A stretch of 64,000 nt of DNA from Eledone cirrhosa (taxonomy: Eukaryota > Mollusca > Cephalopoda > Octopoda > Eledonidae). Below the pieces are notes generated by a model that worked only from the letters and a program-made list of their open reading frames with translations, made no database searches and was not told the origin of the DNA. Where the stretch lies: NCBI GenBank assembly GCA_964016885.1, contig OZ024744.1, forward strand, positions 25,191,930-25,255,929. The letters are read 5' to 3'. Position numbers and translations under genes: made by a program. Numbering within the stretch: position 1 is the first letter of the stretch; every line of letters starts with the position of its first letter. Of this stretch, positions 50,195 to 63,100 are shown in pieces.

Positions 50195-51658
50195 CCACTG
50201 TCTGTAGTGTACCAGCTCTATTGTCTCTAGTGTACCAGCCACACTGTCTCTGGTGTACCAGCACTACAGTCTCTAGTGTACAAGGTCCACTGTTCTCTAG
50301 AGTACCAGCTCAAATCTTTATAGTGTACCAGCTCTACTGTCTCTAGTGTACCAGCTCTATATTCACTAGTGTACAAGCTCTACTGTCTCTAGTGTACAAG
50401 CTCCACTGTCTCTAGTGTACCAGCTCTATTGTCTCTAGTGTACCAGTTCCATTGTCTCTAGTGTACAAGTTTACTGTCTCTAGTGTACCAGGTCCACTGC
50501 CTCTAGTGTACCAGATCTATTGTCTCTAGTCTACCAACTCTACTGTCTGTAGTGTACCAGCTCCATTTTCTCTAATGTACCAACTCTGCTGCCTTTAGTC
50601 TACCAGCTCTATTGTCTCTAGTGTACCAACTCTACTGTCTCTAGTGTACCAGCTCAAGTGTCACTAGTGTACCAGCTCGACTATCTCTAGTGTAGCAACT
50701 CTACTGTATCTCGTGTACCAGCTCTACTGTCTCTAGTGTACCAGCCACACTGTCTCTAGGGTCCCAGCTCTACAGTCTCTAGTCTACCAGCTCCACAATT
50801 TCTAGTGTACCAGATCTACTGTGTCTAGTGTACCAGCTCTATTGTCTCTAATGTACCAGCTCTGCTGCCTCTAGTGTACCAGATCTATTGTCTCTAGTGT
50901 GCCAGCACTAATGTCTCTAGTGTACCAACTCTACTGTCTCTCGTGTACCAACTCCATTGTATCTAGTGTACCAACTCTACTGTCTCTAGTATACCAGCTC
51001 TATTGTCTCTAGTGTACCAGCTCAACTCTCTCTAGTGTACCAGCTCTACTGTCTCTAGTGCAATCAGCTCTATTGTCTCTAGTGTACCAGCTCTATTGTC
51101 TCTAGTGCACCAGCTCTACTGTCTCTAGTGTACCAGCTCTACTGTCTCTCGTGTACCAACTCCATTGTATCTAGTGTACCAACTCTACTGTCTCTAGTAT
51201 ACCAGCTCTATTGTCTCTAGTGTACCAGCTCAACTCTCTCTAGTGTACCAGCTCTACTGTCTCTAGTGTACGAGCTCTACTGTGACTAGTGTACCAGCTC
51301 TATTGTCTCTAGCGTACCAGCTTTATTGTCACTAGTGTACCAGCTCCACTTTCTCTAGTGTACCAGGTCTACTGTCTCTAGTGTACCAGCTCCACTGTGT
51401 CTAGTGTACCAGATCTACTGTGTATAGTATACTAGCTCTGCTGCCTCTAGTGTACCAGATCTATTGTCTCTAGTGTACCAGCTCTACTGTCTCTAGTGTA
51501 CCAGCTCTATTGTCTCAATGTACCAGCTCTACAGTCACTAGTCTACCAACTCTACTGTCTCTACTGTACCAGCTCTATTGTCTCTAGTATACCAACTCTA
51601 CTGTCTCTAGTGTACCAGCTCTACTGTCTCTAGTGTACCAGCTCAACTGTCTCTAGTG

Positions 51659-51991
51659 TACCAGATCTATTGTCTCTAGTATACCAACTCTACTGTCTCT
51701 AGTGTACCAGTTCTACTGTCTCTAGTGTACCAGCTCAACTGTCTCTAGTGTACCAGCTCAACTGTCTCTAGTGTACCAGCTCTACTGTCTCTAGTGTACC
51801 AGCTCTATTGTGTCTAGTGTACCAGCTCTACTCTCTCTAGTGTACCAGATCTATTGTCTCTAGTATACCAACTCTACTGTCTCTAGTGTACCAGTTCTAC
51901 TGTCTCTAGTGTACCAGCTCAACTGTCTCTAGTGTACCAGCTCAACTGTCTCTAGTGTACCAGCTCTACTGTCTCTAGTGTACCAGCTCTA
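51659..51991. repeat. Eight-unit (184-bp) local duplication
   Basis: Bases 51659-51807 and 51843-51991 align at exactly 184 bp. Both contain CCAGATCTATTG, a GTATACCAACTC unit, a CCAGTTCTACTG unit and two CCAGCTCAACTG units in the same order. No difference was seen. Confidence 0.8.
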
Positions 51992-52234
51992 CTGTCTCTA
52001 GTGTACCAGCTCTACTGTCTCTAGTGTACCAGCTCAACTGTCTCTAGTGTACCAGCTCTATTGTCTCTAGTGTACCAACTCTACTATCTCTAGTGTACCA
52101 ACTCTACTGTCTCTAGTGTACTAGCCCTAGTGTCTCTAGTGTACCAGCTCTACTGTCTCTAGTGTACCAGCTCTACTCTCTCTAGTGTACCAGCTCACTG
52201 TCTCTAGTGTACCAGATCTACTGTCTCTAGTGTA

Positions 52235-52813
52235 CCAGCTCTATTGTCTCTAGTGTACCAGCTGTATTGCCTCTAGTGCACCAGCTCGACTGTCTCTAGT
52301 GTACCAGCTCTACTGTCTCTCGTGTACCAGCTCTACTGTCTCTAGTGTACCAGCCACACTGTCTCTAGTGTACCAGCTCTACAGTCTCTAGTCTACCAGC
52401 TCCACAATTTCTAGTGTACCAGATCTACTGTGTCTAGTGAACCAGCTCTATTGTCTCTAATGTACCAGCTCTGCTGCCTCTAGTGTACCAGCTCTACTGT
52501 CTCTAGTGTACCAACTCTACTGTCTGTAGTGTACCAGCTCTATTGTCTCTAGTGTACCAACTCTACTGTCTCTAGTGTACCAGCTCTACTGTCTCTAGTG
52601 TACCAGCTCTACTGTCTCTCGTGTACCAGCTCCATTGTATCTAGTGTACCAACTCTACTTTCTCTCTCTGGTGTACCAGCTCTACTCTCTCTAGTGTACC
52701 AGCTCTACTGTCTCTAGTGTACCAACTCTACTGTCTCTAGTGTACCAGCACTATTGTCTCTAGTGTACGAGCTATATTGCGTCTAGTGCACCAGCTCCAC
52801 TGTCACTAGTGTA
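52235..52813. repeat. 579-bp block, copy 1
   Basis: Directly adjacent to its copy at 52814-53392, spacing 579 bp (25 units plus 4). The extra four bases come from an expanded 27-bp unit at about 52655-52671, where the tail and core boundary reads TTTCTCTCTCTGG. The same long unit is present in the second copy (53234) and in the related block at 56251. Confidence 0.85.
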
Positions 52814-54159
52814 CCAGCTCTATTGTCTCTAGTGTACCAGCTGTATTGCCTCTAGTGCACCAGCTCGACTGTCTCTAGTGTACCAGCTCTACTGTCTCTC
52901 GTGTACCAGCTCTACTGTCTCTAGTGTACCAGCCACACTGTCTCTAGTGTACCAGCTCTACAGTCTCTAGTCTACCAGCTCCACAATTTCTAGTGTACCA
53001 GATCTACTGTGTCTAGTGAACCAGCTCTATTGTCTCTAATGTACCAGCTCTGCTGCCTCTAGTGTACCAGCTCTACTGTCTCTAGTGTACCAACTCTACT
53101 GTCTGTAGTGTACCAGCTCTATTGTCTCTAGTGTACCAACTCTACTGTCTCTAGTGTACCAGCTCTACTGTCTCTAGTGTACCAGCTCTACTGTCTCTCG
53201 TGTACCAGCTCCATTGTATCTAGTGTACCAACTCTACTTTCTCTCTCTGGTGTACCAGCTCTACTCTCTCTAGTATACCAGCTCTACTGTCTCTAGTGTA
53301 CCAACTCTACTGTCTCTAGTGTACCAGCACTATTGTCTCTAGTGTACGAGCTATATTGCGTCTAGTGCACCAGCTCCACTGTCACTAGTGTAGCAGCTCT
53401 ACTGTCTCCCGTGTACCAGCTCTACTGTCTCCCGTGTACCAGCCAGATTGTCTCTAGTGTACCAGCTCTACAGTCTCTAGTGTACCAGCTCCACTGTTTC
53501 TGGTGTACCAGATCTACTGTGTCTAGTGTACCAGCTCTAGTGTCACTAGTGTACCAGCTCGACTATCTCTAGTGTACAAGCTCTACTGTCTCTAGTGTAC
53601 CAGCTCTACTGTGACTAGTGTACCAGCTCTATTGTCTCTAGTGTACCAGCTCTATTGTCTATAGTGTACCAGCTCTATTGTCTCTAGTGTACCAGCCACA
53701 CTGTCTCTAGTGTACCAACTCTACTGTGTCTAGTGTACCAACTCTATTGTCTCTAGCGTACCAGCACTACTGTGTCTAGTGTACCAGCTCTATTGTCTCT
53801 AGTGTACCAGCTCTACTGTCTCTAGTTTACTACTACCAGCTCGACTGTCTCTAGTGTACCAACTCTGCTGACTCTAGTGTACCAGCTCCACTGTCTCTAG
53901 TGTACCAACTCTACTGTCTCTAATGTACAAGCTCTACTGTCACTAGTGTACCAGCTCCACTCTCACTAGTGTACCAGCTCTATTGTTTCTAGTGTACCAG
54001 CTCTACTGTCTCTAGTGTACCAGCTCTACTGTCTCTAGTGTACCAGCTCTGCTGTCTATTGTGTACCATTTCCACTGTCTCTACTGTAATAGCTCTACTG
54101 TCTCCAGTGTACCATCTCTACTGTCGTTAGTGTACCAGCTCTATCGTCTCTAGTGTACC
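52806..54159. repeat. 1,354-bp block, copy 1 (3,017-bp spacing)
   Basis: Aligns with 55823-57176 at a constant 3,017 bp (131 units plus 4). It carries two rare length variants that mark the family: the 27-bp unit at 53234 and a +6 unit at about 53826-53840 reading GTTTACTACTACCAG. About five single-base differences from the other copy were seen. It ends at 54159, where GTACCTGC replaces GTACCAGT. Confidence 0.85.
52814..53392. repeat. 579-bp block, copy 2
   Basis: Tandem copy of 52235-52813. It differs by GTATACCAG near 53.27 kb where copy 1 and the 56-kb block have GTGTACCAG, so this change arose in this copy only. The copies stop matching at 53393 against 52814, at a C/G difference. Confidence 0.85.
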
Positions 54160-55822
54160 TGCTCTACTGTGTCTAGTGTATCAGCTCCACTCTCTCTAGT
54201 GTACCAACTCTATTGTCTCTAGTGTACCAGCTCTATTGTCTCTATTGTACCAGCTCTATTGTCTTTAGTTTACCAGCTCCACTGTCTCTAGTGTACCAGC
54301 TCTATTGTCTCTAGTGTACCAGCTCTATTGTCTCTAGTGTACCAACACTACTGTCTGTAGGTTACCAGCTCTATTGTCTCTAGTGTACCAGCTCTACTCT
54401 CTCTAGTGTACCAGCTCTACTGTCTCAAGTGTACCAGCTCTATTGTCTCTAGTGTACCAGCCACTGGTTCTAGTGTTCCAGCTCTACTGTCTCTTGTGTA
54501 CCAGCTCTACTGTCTCTAGTGTACCAGCTCTATTGTCTCTAGTGTACCAGCTCACTGGTTCTAGTGTTCCAGCTCTACTGTCTCTTGTGTACCAGCTCCA
54601 CTGTCTCTAGTGTACCCGCTCCACTGTCTATAGTGTACCAGCTCCACTGTCTCTAGTGTAACAGCTCTATTGTCTTTAGTGTACCAGCTCCACTGTGTCT
54701 AGTGTACCAGCACTACTGTCTCTAGTGTACCAGCTCTATTGTCTCTAGTGTACCAGCTCTACTGTCTCTAATGTACCAGCAGTACTGTCTCTAATATACC
54801 AGCTCTATTGTCTCTAGTGTACCAGCTCTACTGTGTCTATTGTACCAGCTCGACTGTCTCTTGTGTATCCGCTCTATTGCCTCTAGTGTACCAACGTTAC
54901 TGTCTCTAGTGTACTAGATTCACTTTATCTCGTGTACCAGCGGTATTGTCTCTAGTATATCAGCTATACTCTCTCTAGTGTACCAGCTCTACTGTCTCTA
55001 GTGTACCAGCCACTTGTTCTAGTGTTACAGCTCTACTGTCTCTTGTGTACCAGCTCCACTGTCTCTAGTGTACCAGCTCCACTGTCTCTAGTGTACCAGC
55101 TCCACTGTCTCTAGTGTAACAGCTCTATTGTCTTTAGTGTACCAGCTCCACTGTCTCTAGTGTACCAGCTCTATTGTCTCTAGTATTCCAGCTCTACTAT
55201 CTCTAGTGCACCAGCTCCACTGTCACTAGTGTACCAACTCTATTGTCTCTAGTGTACCAGTTCTACTGTCTCCAGTATACCAGCTCTATTGTCTCTAGTG
55301 TACCAGCTCCAATCTCTCTAGTGTACCAGTTCAACTGTCACTAATGTACCAGCTCTATTGTCTCTAGTGTACCAGCTCTATTTTCTCTAGTGTACCAGTT
55401 CAACTGTCTCTTGTGTACCAGTTCTTCTGTCTCTAGTGTACCAGCTCTATTGTCTCTAGTATACCAACTCTACTGTCTCTAGTGTACCAGCTCTACTGTC
55501 TCTAGTGTACCAGCTCAACTGTCTCTAGTGTACCAGCTCTACTGTCTCTAGTGTACCAGCTCTATTGTGTCTAGTGTACCAGCTCTACTCTCTCTAGTGT
55601 ACCAGCTCTATTGTCTCTAGTGTACCAACTCTACTGTCTCTAGTGTACCAACTCTACTGTCTCTAGTGTACTAGCCCTAGTGTCTCTAGTGTACCAGCTC
55701 TACTGTCTCTAGTGTACCAGCTCTACTCTCTCTAGTGTACCAGCTCACTGTCTCTAGTGTACCAGATCTACTGTCTCTAGTGTACCAGCACTATTGTCTC
55801 TAGTGTACCAGCTCCACTGTCT
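54160..55822. repeat. 23-bp array segment, mixed unit types
   Basis: About 72 units. Units with GGTTCTAGTGTTCC near 54.47 and 54.55 kb, and TCTGTAGGTTACC near 54.35 kb, have relatives near 60.6-60.7 and 61.2-61.4 kb. Bases about 55.61-55.80 kb correspond to 52.06-52.25 kb at a spacing of 3,550 bp (3,596 bp further on, two units more). No non-repeat sequence is present. Confidence 0.65.
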
Positions 55823-57176
55823 CTAGTGTACCAGCTCTATTGTCTCTAGTGTACCAGCTGTATTGCCTCTAGTGCACCAGCTCGACTGTCTCTAGTGTAC
55901 CAGCTCTACTGTCTCTCGTGTACCAGCTCTACTGTCTCTAGTGTACCAGCCACACTGTCTCTAGTGTACCAGCTCTACAGTCTCTACTCTACCAGCTCCA
56001 CAATTTCTAGTGTACCAGATCTACTGTGTCTAGTGAACCAGCTCTATTGTCTCTAATGTACCAGCTCTGCTGCCTCTAGTGTACCAGCTCTACTGTCTCT
56101 AGTGTACCAACTCTACTGTCTGTAGTGTACCAGCTCTATTGTCTCTAGTGTACCAACTCTACTGTCTCTAGTGTACCAGCTCTACTGTCTCTAGTGTACC
56201 AGCTCTACTGTCTCTCGTGTACCAGCTCCATTGTATCTAGTGTACCAACTCTACTTTCTCTCTCTGGTGTACCAGCTCTACTCTCTCTAGTGTACCAGCT
56301 CTACTGTCTCTAGTGTACCAACTCTACTGTCTCTAGTGTACCAGCACTATTGTCTCTAGTGTACGAGCTATATTGCGTCTAGTGCACCAGCTCCACTGTC
56401 ACTAGTGTACCAGCTCTACTGTCTCCCGTGTACCAGCTCTACTGTCTCCCGTGTACCAGCCAGATTGTCTCTAGTGTACCAGCTCTACAGTCTCTAGTGT
56501 ACCAGCTCCACTGTTTCTGGTGTACCAGATCTACTGTGTCTAGTGTACCAGCTCTAGTGTCACTAGTGTACCAGCTCGACTATCTCTAGTGTACAAGCTC
56601 TACTGTCTCTAGTGTACCAGCTCTACTGTGACTAGTGTACCAGCTCTATTGTCTCTAGTGTACCAGCTCTATTGTCTATAGTGTACCAGCTCTATTGTCT
56701 CTAGTGTACCAGCCACACTGTCTCTAGTGTACCAACTCTACTGTCTCTAGTGTACCAACTCTATTGTCTCTAGCGTACCAGCACTACTGTGTCTAGTGTA
56801 CCAGCTCTATTGTCTCTAGTGTACCAGCTCTACTGTCTCTAGTTTACTACTACCAGCTCGACTGTCTCTAGTGTACCAACTCTGCTGACTCTAGTGTACC
56901 AGCTCCACTGTCTCTAGTGTACCAACTCTACTGTCTCTAATGTACAAGCTCTACTGTCACTAGTGTACCAGCTCCACTCTAACTAGTGTACCAGCTCTAT
57001 TGTTTCTAGTGTACCAGCTCTACTGTCTCTAGTGTACCAGCTCTACTGTCTCTAGTGTACCAGCTCTGCTGTCTATTGTGTACCATTTCCACTGTCTCTA
57101 CTGTAATAGCTCTACTGTCTCCAGTGTACCATCTCTACTGTCGTTAGTGTACCAGCTCTATCGTCTCTAGTGTACC
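55823..57176. repeat. 1,354-bp block, copy 2 (3,017-bp spacing)
   Basis: Copy of 52806-54159, with the 27-bp unit at 56251 and the +6 unit at about 56843-56857. Differences include CTCTACTCTACC near 55.98 kb (CTCTAGTCTACC in copy 1) and CTCTAACTAG near 56.98 kb (CTCTCACTAG). Confidence 0.85.
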
Positions 57177-60100
57177 AGTTCAACTGTCACTAGTGTACCA
57201 GCTCTATTGTCTCTAGTGTTCCAGCTCTCTTTTCTCTAGTGTACCAGTTCAACTGTCTCTAGTGTACCAGCTCTTCTGTCTCTAGTGTACCAGGTCCACT
57301 GTCTCTAGTGTACCAGCTCTATTGTCTCTAGTGTACAAGCTCCAATGTCTCTAGTGTACCAGCTGTACTGTCTCTGGTGTACCAGCACTACTGTCTCTAG
57401 TGTATAAACTCTACTGTCTCTAGTGTACCAAATCTACTCTCTCTTGTGTACCAGCTCCAGTGTTTCTAGTGTACCAGCTCCTCTGTCTCTAGTGTACCAG
57501 CTCAAATGTCTCTAGTGTACCAGCTCCACTGTCTCTAGTGTACCAGCTCTATTGTATCTAGTGTACCAGCGCCACTGTCTCTAGTGTACCAGCTCTATCG
57601 TCTCTAGTGTACCAGTTCAACCGTCTCTAGTGTACCAGCTCCACTGTCTCTAGTGTACCAGCTCAAATGTCTCTAGTGTACCAGCTCCACTGTCTCTAGT
57701 GTACCAGCTCTATTGTATCTAGTGTACCAGCTCCACAGTCTCTACTGTACCAGCTCTATTGTCTCTAGTGTACCAGTTCAACCGTCTCTAGTGTACCAAC
57801 TCTATTGTCTCTAGTGTACCAGCTCTACTGTGACTAGTGTACCAGCTCCATTGTCTCTAGTGTACCAGCTCTATTTTATCTAGTGTACCAGTTCTACTGT
57901 CTCTAGTGTACCAGCTCTGTTGTCTCTAGTGTACGAGACACACTGTATCTAGTGTACCAACTCTACTGTCTCTAGTGTCCCATCTCTACAGTCTCTAGTG
58001 TACCAGCTCCACTGTCTCTAGTGTACCCGCTCAAATGTCTCTAGTGTACCAGCTCCACTGTCTCTAGTGTACCAGCTCTATTGTATCTAGTGTACCAGCT
58101 CCACAGTCTCTAGTGTACCAGCTCTATTGTCTCTAGTGTACCAGTTCAACCGTCTCTAGTGTACCAACTCTATTGTCTCTAGTGTACCAGCTCCACTGTT
58201 TCTAGTGTACCAGGTCTACTGTGTCTAGTGTACCAGCTCTACTGTCTGTAGTGTACCAGTTCAACTATCTCTAGTGTACCAGCTCTACTGTGACTAGTGT
58301 ACCAGCTCCATTGTCTCTAGTGTACCAGTTCAACCGTCTCTAGTGTACCAACTCTATTGTCTCTAGTGTACCAGCTCCACTGTTTCTAGTGTACCAGGTC
58401 TACTGTGTCTAGTGTACCAGCTCTACTGTCTGTAGTGTACCAGTTCAACTATCTCTAGTGTACCAGTTCTACTGTCTCTAGTGTACCAGCTCTGTTGTCT
58501 CTAGTGTACCAGCTCTATTGTCTCTAGTGTACCAGACACACTGTATCTAGTGTACCAGCTCTATTGTCTCTAGTGTACCAGACACACTGTCTCTATTGTC
58601 CCAGCTCTACAGTCTCTAGTGTACCAGCTCTATTGTCTCTAGTGTACTAGCTCTACTGTCTCTAGTGTACCAACTCTATTGTCTCTAGTGTACCAACTCT
58701 ACTGTCTCTGGTGTACCAGCTCTACTGTCTCTAGTGTACCAGCTATGCTGCCTCTAGTGTACCAGCTCCACTGTCTCTAGTGTACCAGCTCTACTGTCTC
58801 TAGTGTACCAGTTCAACTGTCACTAGTGTACTAGTTCTACTGTCTCTAGTGTACCAGCCCTATTGTCTCTAGTGTACCAGCTCTATTGTCTCTAGTGTAC
58901 CAGCTCTGCTGTCTCTAGTGTACCAACTCTATTGTCTCTAGTGTACCAGCTCTACTGTCTCTAGTGTACCAGCTCTGCTGTCTCTAGTGTACCAACTCTA
59001 TTGTCTCTAGTGTACCAGTTCCAATGTCTCTAGTGTACCAGCTCTACTGTCTCTAGTGTACCAGCTCTACTGTCTCTAGTGTGCCAGCTCTATTGTCTCT
59101 AGTGTACCAGTTCAACTGTCTCTAGTGTACCAACTCTATTGTATCTAGTGTACCAGCTCCACTGTCTCTAGTGTACCAGGTCTACTGTGTCTAGTGTACC
59201 AGCTCTACTGTCGCTAGTGTACCAGCTCTACTATCTCTAGTGCACCAGCTCCACTGTCACTAGTGTACCAGCTCTATTGTCTCTAGAGTACCATTTCTAC
59301 TGTCTCCAGTATACCAGCTCTATTGTCTCTAGTGTACCAGCTCCAATCTCTCTAGTGTACCAGTTCAACTGTCTCTAGTGTACCAGCTCTATTGTCTCTA
59401 GTGTTCCAGCTCTCTTTTCTCTAGTGTACCAGTTCAACTGTCTCTAGTGTACCAGCTCTTCTGTCTCTAGTGTACCAGCTCCACTGTCTCTAGTGTACCA
59501 GCTCTATTGACTCTAGTGTACCAGCTCCAATGTCTCTAGTGTACTAGCTCTACTGTCTCTGGTGTACCAGCACTACTGTCTCTAGTGTATGAACTCTACT
59601 GTCTCTAGTGTACCAAATCTACTGTCTCTAGTGTACCAGCTCCAGTGTTTCTAGTGTACCAGCTCCTCTGTCTCTAGTGTACCAGCTCAAATGTCTCTAG
59701 TGTACCAGCTCCACTGTCTCTAGTGTACCAGCTCTATTGTATCTAGTGTACCAGCTCCACTGTCTCTAGTGTACCAGCTCTATCGTCTCTAGTGTACCAG
59801 TTCAACCGTCTCTAGTGTACCAACTCTATTGTCTCTAGTGTACCAGCTCCACTGTTTCTAGTGTACCAGGTCTACTGTGTCTAGTGTACCAGCTCTACTG
59901 TCTGTAGTGTAGCAGCTCTACTGTCTCTAGTGTACCAGCTCTACTGTGACTAGTGTACCAGCTCCATTGTCTCTAGTGTACCAGCTCTATTTTATCTAGT
60001 GTACCAGTTCTACTGTCTCTAGTGTACCAGCTCTGTTGTCTCTAGTGTACCAGACACACTGTATCTAGTGTACCAACTCTACTGTCTCTGGTGTCCCAGC

Positions 60101-63100
60101 TCTACAGTCTCTAGTGTACCAGCTCCACTGTCTCTAGTGTACCAGCTCCACTGTCTCTAGTGTACCAGCTCAAATGTCTCTAGTGTACCAGCTCCACTGT
60201 CTCTAGTGTACCAGCTCTATTGTATCTAGTGTACCAGCTCCATTGTCTCTAGTGTACCAGCTCTATTGTCTCTAGTGTACCAGTTCAACCGTCTCTAGTG
60301 TACCAACTCTATTGTCTCTAGTGTACCAGCTCCACTGTTTCTAGTGTACCAGGTCTACTGTGTCTAGTGTACCAGCTCTACTGTCTGTAGTGTACCAGTT
60401 CAACTGTCTCTAGTGTACCAGCTCTACTGTGACTAGTGTACCAGCTCCATTGTCTCTAGTGTACCAGCTCTATTTTATCTAGTGTACCAGTTCTACTGTC
60501 TCTAGTGTACCAGCTCTGTTGTCTCTAGTGTACCAGCCCTATTGTCTCTAGTGTACCAACACTACTGTCTCTAGGTTACCAGCTCTATTGTCTCTAGTGT
60601 ACCAGCTCTACTCTCTCTAGTGTACCAGCTCTACTGTCTCTAGTGTACCAGCTCTATTGTCTCTAGTGTACCAGCTCACTGGTTCTAGTGTTCCAGCTCT
60701 ACTGTCTCTTGTGTACCAGCTCCACTGTCTCTAGTGTACCAGCTCCACTGTCTCTAGTGTACCATCTCCACTGTCTCTATTGTAACAGCTCTATTGTCTT
60801 TAGTGTACCAGCTCCACTGTGTCTAGTGTACCAGCTCCACTGTCTCTAGTGTACCAGCTCTATTGTCTCTAGTGTACCAGCTCCAATCTCTCTAGTGTAC
60901 CAGTTCAACTGTCACTAGTGTACCAGCTCTATTGTCTCTAGTGTTCCAGCTCTCTTTTCTCTAGTGTACCAGTTCAACTGTCTCTCGTGTACCAGCTCTT
61001 CTGTCTCTAGTGTACCAGCTCCACTGTCTCTAGTGTACCAGCTCTATTGTCTCTAGTGTACCAGCTCCAATGTCTCTAGTGTACCAGCTCTACTGTGACT
61101 AGTGTACCAGCTCCACTGTCTCTAGTGTACCAGCTCTATTGTCTCTAGTGTACCAGCCCTATTGTCTCTAGTGTACCAACACTACTGTCTCTAGGTTACC
61201 AGCTCTATTGTCTCTAGTGTACCAGCTCTACTCTCTCTAGTGTACCAGCTCTACTGTCACTAGTGTACCAGCTCTATTGTCTCTAGTGTACCAGCCCCTG
61301 GTTCTAGTGTTCCAGCTCTACTGTCTCTTGTGTACCAGCTCTACTGTCTCTAGTGTACCAGCTCTATTGTCTCTAGTGTACCAGCTCACTGGTTCTAGTG
61401 TTCCAGCTCTACTGTCTCTTGTGTACCAGCTCCACTGTCTCTCGTGTACCAGCTCCACTGTCTCTAGTGTACCAGCTCCACTGTCTCTATTGTAACAGCT
61501 CTATTGTCTTTAGTGTACCAGCTCCACTGTGTCTAGTGTACCAGCTCCACTGTCTCTAGTGTACCAGCTCTATTGTCTCTAGTGTACCAGCTCTACTATC
61601 TCTAGTGCACCAGCTCCACTGTCACTAGTGTACCAGCTCTATTGTCTCTAGAGTACCAGTTCTACTGTCTCCAGTATACCAGCTCTATTGTCTCTAGTGT
61701 TCCAGCTCCAATCTCTCTAGTGTACCAGTTCAACTGTCACTAGTGTACCAGCTCTATTGTCTCTAGTGTTCCAGCTCTCTTTTCTCTAGTGTACCAGTTC
61801 AACTGTCTCTAGTGTACCAGCTCTTCTGTCTCTAGTGTACCAGCTCCACTGTCTCTAGTGTACCAGCTCTATTGTCTCTAGTGTACCAGCTCCAATGTCT
61901 CTAGTGTACCAGCTGTACTGTCTCTGGTGTACCAGCACTACTGTCTCTAGTGTATAAACTCTACTGTCTCTAGTGTACCAAATCTACTGTCTCTAGTGTA
62001 CCAGCTCCAGTGTTTCTAGTGTACCAGCTCCTCTGTCTCTAGTGTACCAGCTCAAATGTCTCAAGTGTACCAGCTCCACTGTCTCTAGTGTACCAGCTCT
62101 ATTGTATCTAGTGTACCAGCTCCACTGTCTCTAGTGTACCAGCTCTATCGTCTCTAGTGTACCAGTTCAACCGTCTCTAGTGTACCAGCTCCACTGTTTC
62201 TAGTGTACCAGGTCTACTGTGTCTAGTGTACCAGCACTACTGTCTGTAGTGTAGCAGCTCTACTGTCTTTAGTGTACCAGCTCTACTGTGACTAGTGTAC
62301 CAGCTCCATTGTCTCTAGTGTACCAGCTCTATTTTATCTAGTGTACCAGTTCTACTGTCTCTAGTGTACCAGCTCTGTTGTCTCTAGTGTACCAGACACA
62401 CTGTATCTAGTGTACCAACTCTACTGTCTCTAGTGTCCCATCTCTACAGTCTCTAGTGTACCAGCTCCACTGTCTCTAGTGTACCAGCTCAAATGTCTCT
62501 AGTGTACCAGCTCCACTGTCTCCAGTGTACCAGCTCTATTGTATCTAGTGTAACAGCTCCACAGTCTCTAGTGTACCAGCCCTATTGTCTCTAGTGTACC
62601 AGTTCAACCGTCTCTAGTGTACCAACTCTATTGTCTCTAGTGTACCAGCTCCATTGTCTCTAGTGTACCAGCTCTATGTTATCTAGTGTACCAGTTCTAC
62701 TGTCTCTAGTGTACCAGCTCTGCTGTCTCTAGTGTACCAGCTCTATTGTCTCTAGTGTACCAGACACACTGTATCTAGTGTACCAGCTCTATTGTCTCTA
62801 GTGTACCAGACACACTGTCTCTATTGTCCCAGCTCTACAGTCTCTAGTGTACCAGCTCTATTGTCTCTAGTGTACTAGCTCTACTGTCTCTAGTGTACCA
62901 ACTCTATTGTCTCTAGTGTACCAACTCTACTGTCTCTGGTGTACCAGCTCTACTGTCTCTAGTGTACCAGCTATGCTACCTCTAGTGTACCAGCTCCACT
63001 GTCTCTAGTGTACCAGCTCTACTGTCTCTAGTGTACCAGTTCAACTGTCACTAGTGTACTAGTTCTACTGTCTCTAGTGTACCAGCCCTATTGTCTCTAG

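Noticed and set aside
61277..61495. 72-codon plus-strand frame near the right end
   Set aside because: A chance absence of the periodic TAG over about three unit triplets. It shows the same 23-residue pseudo-repeat as the other frames.
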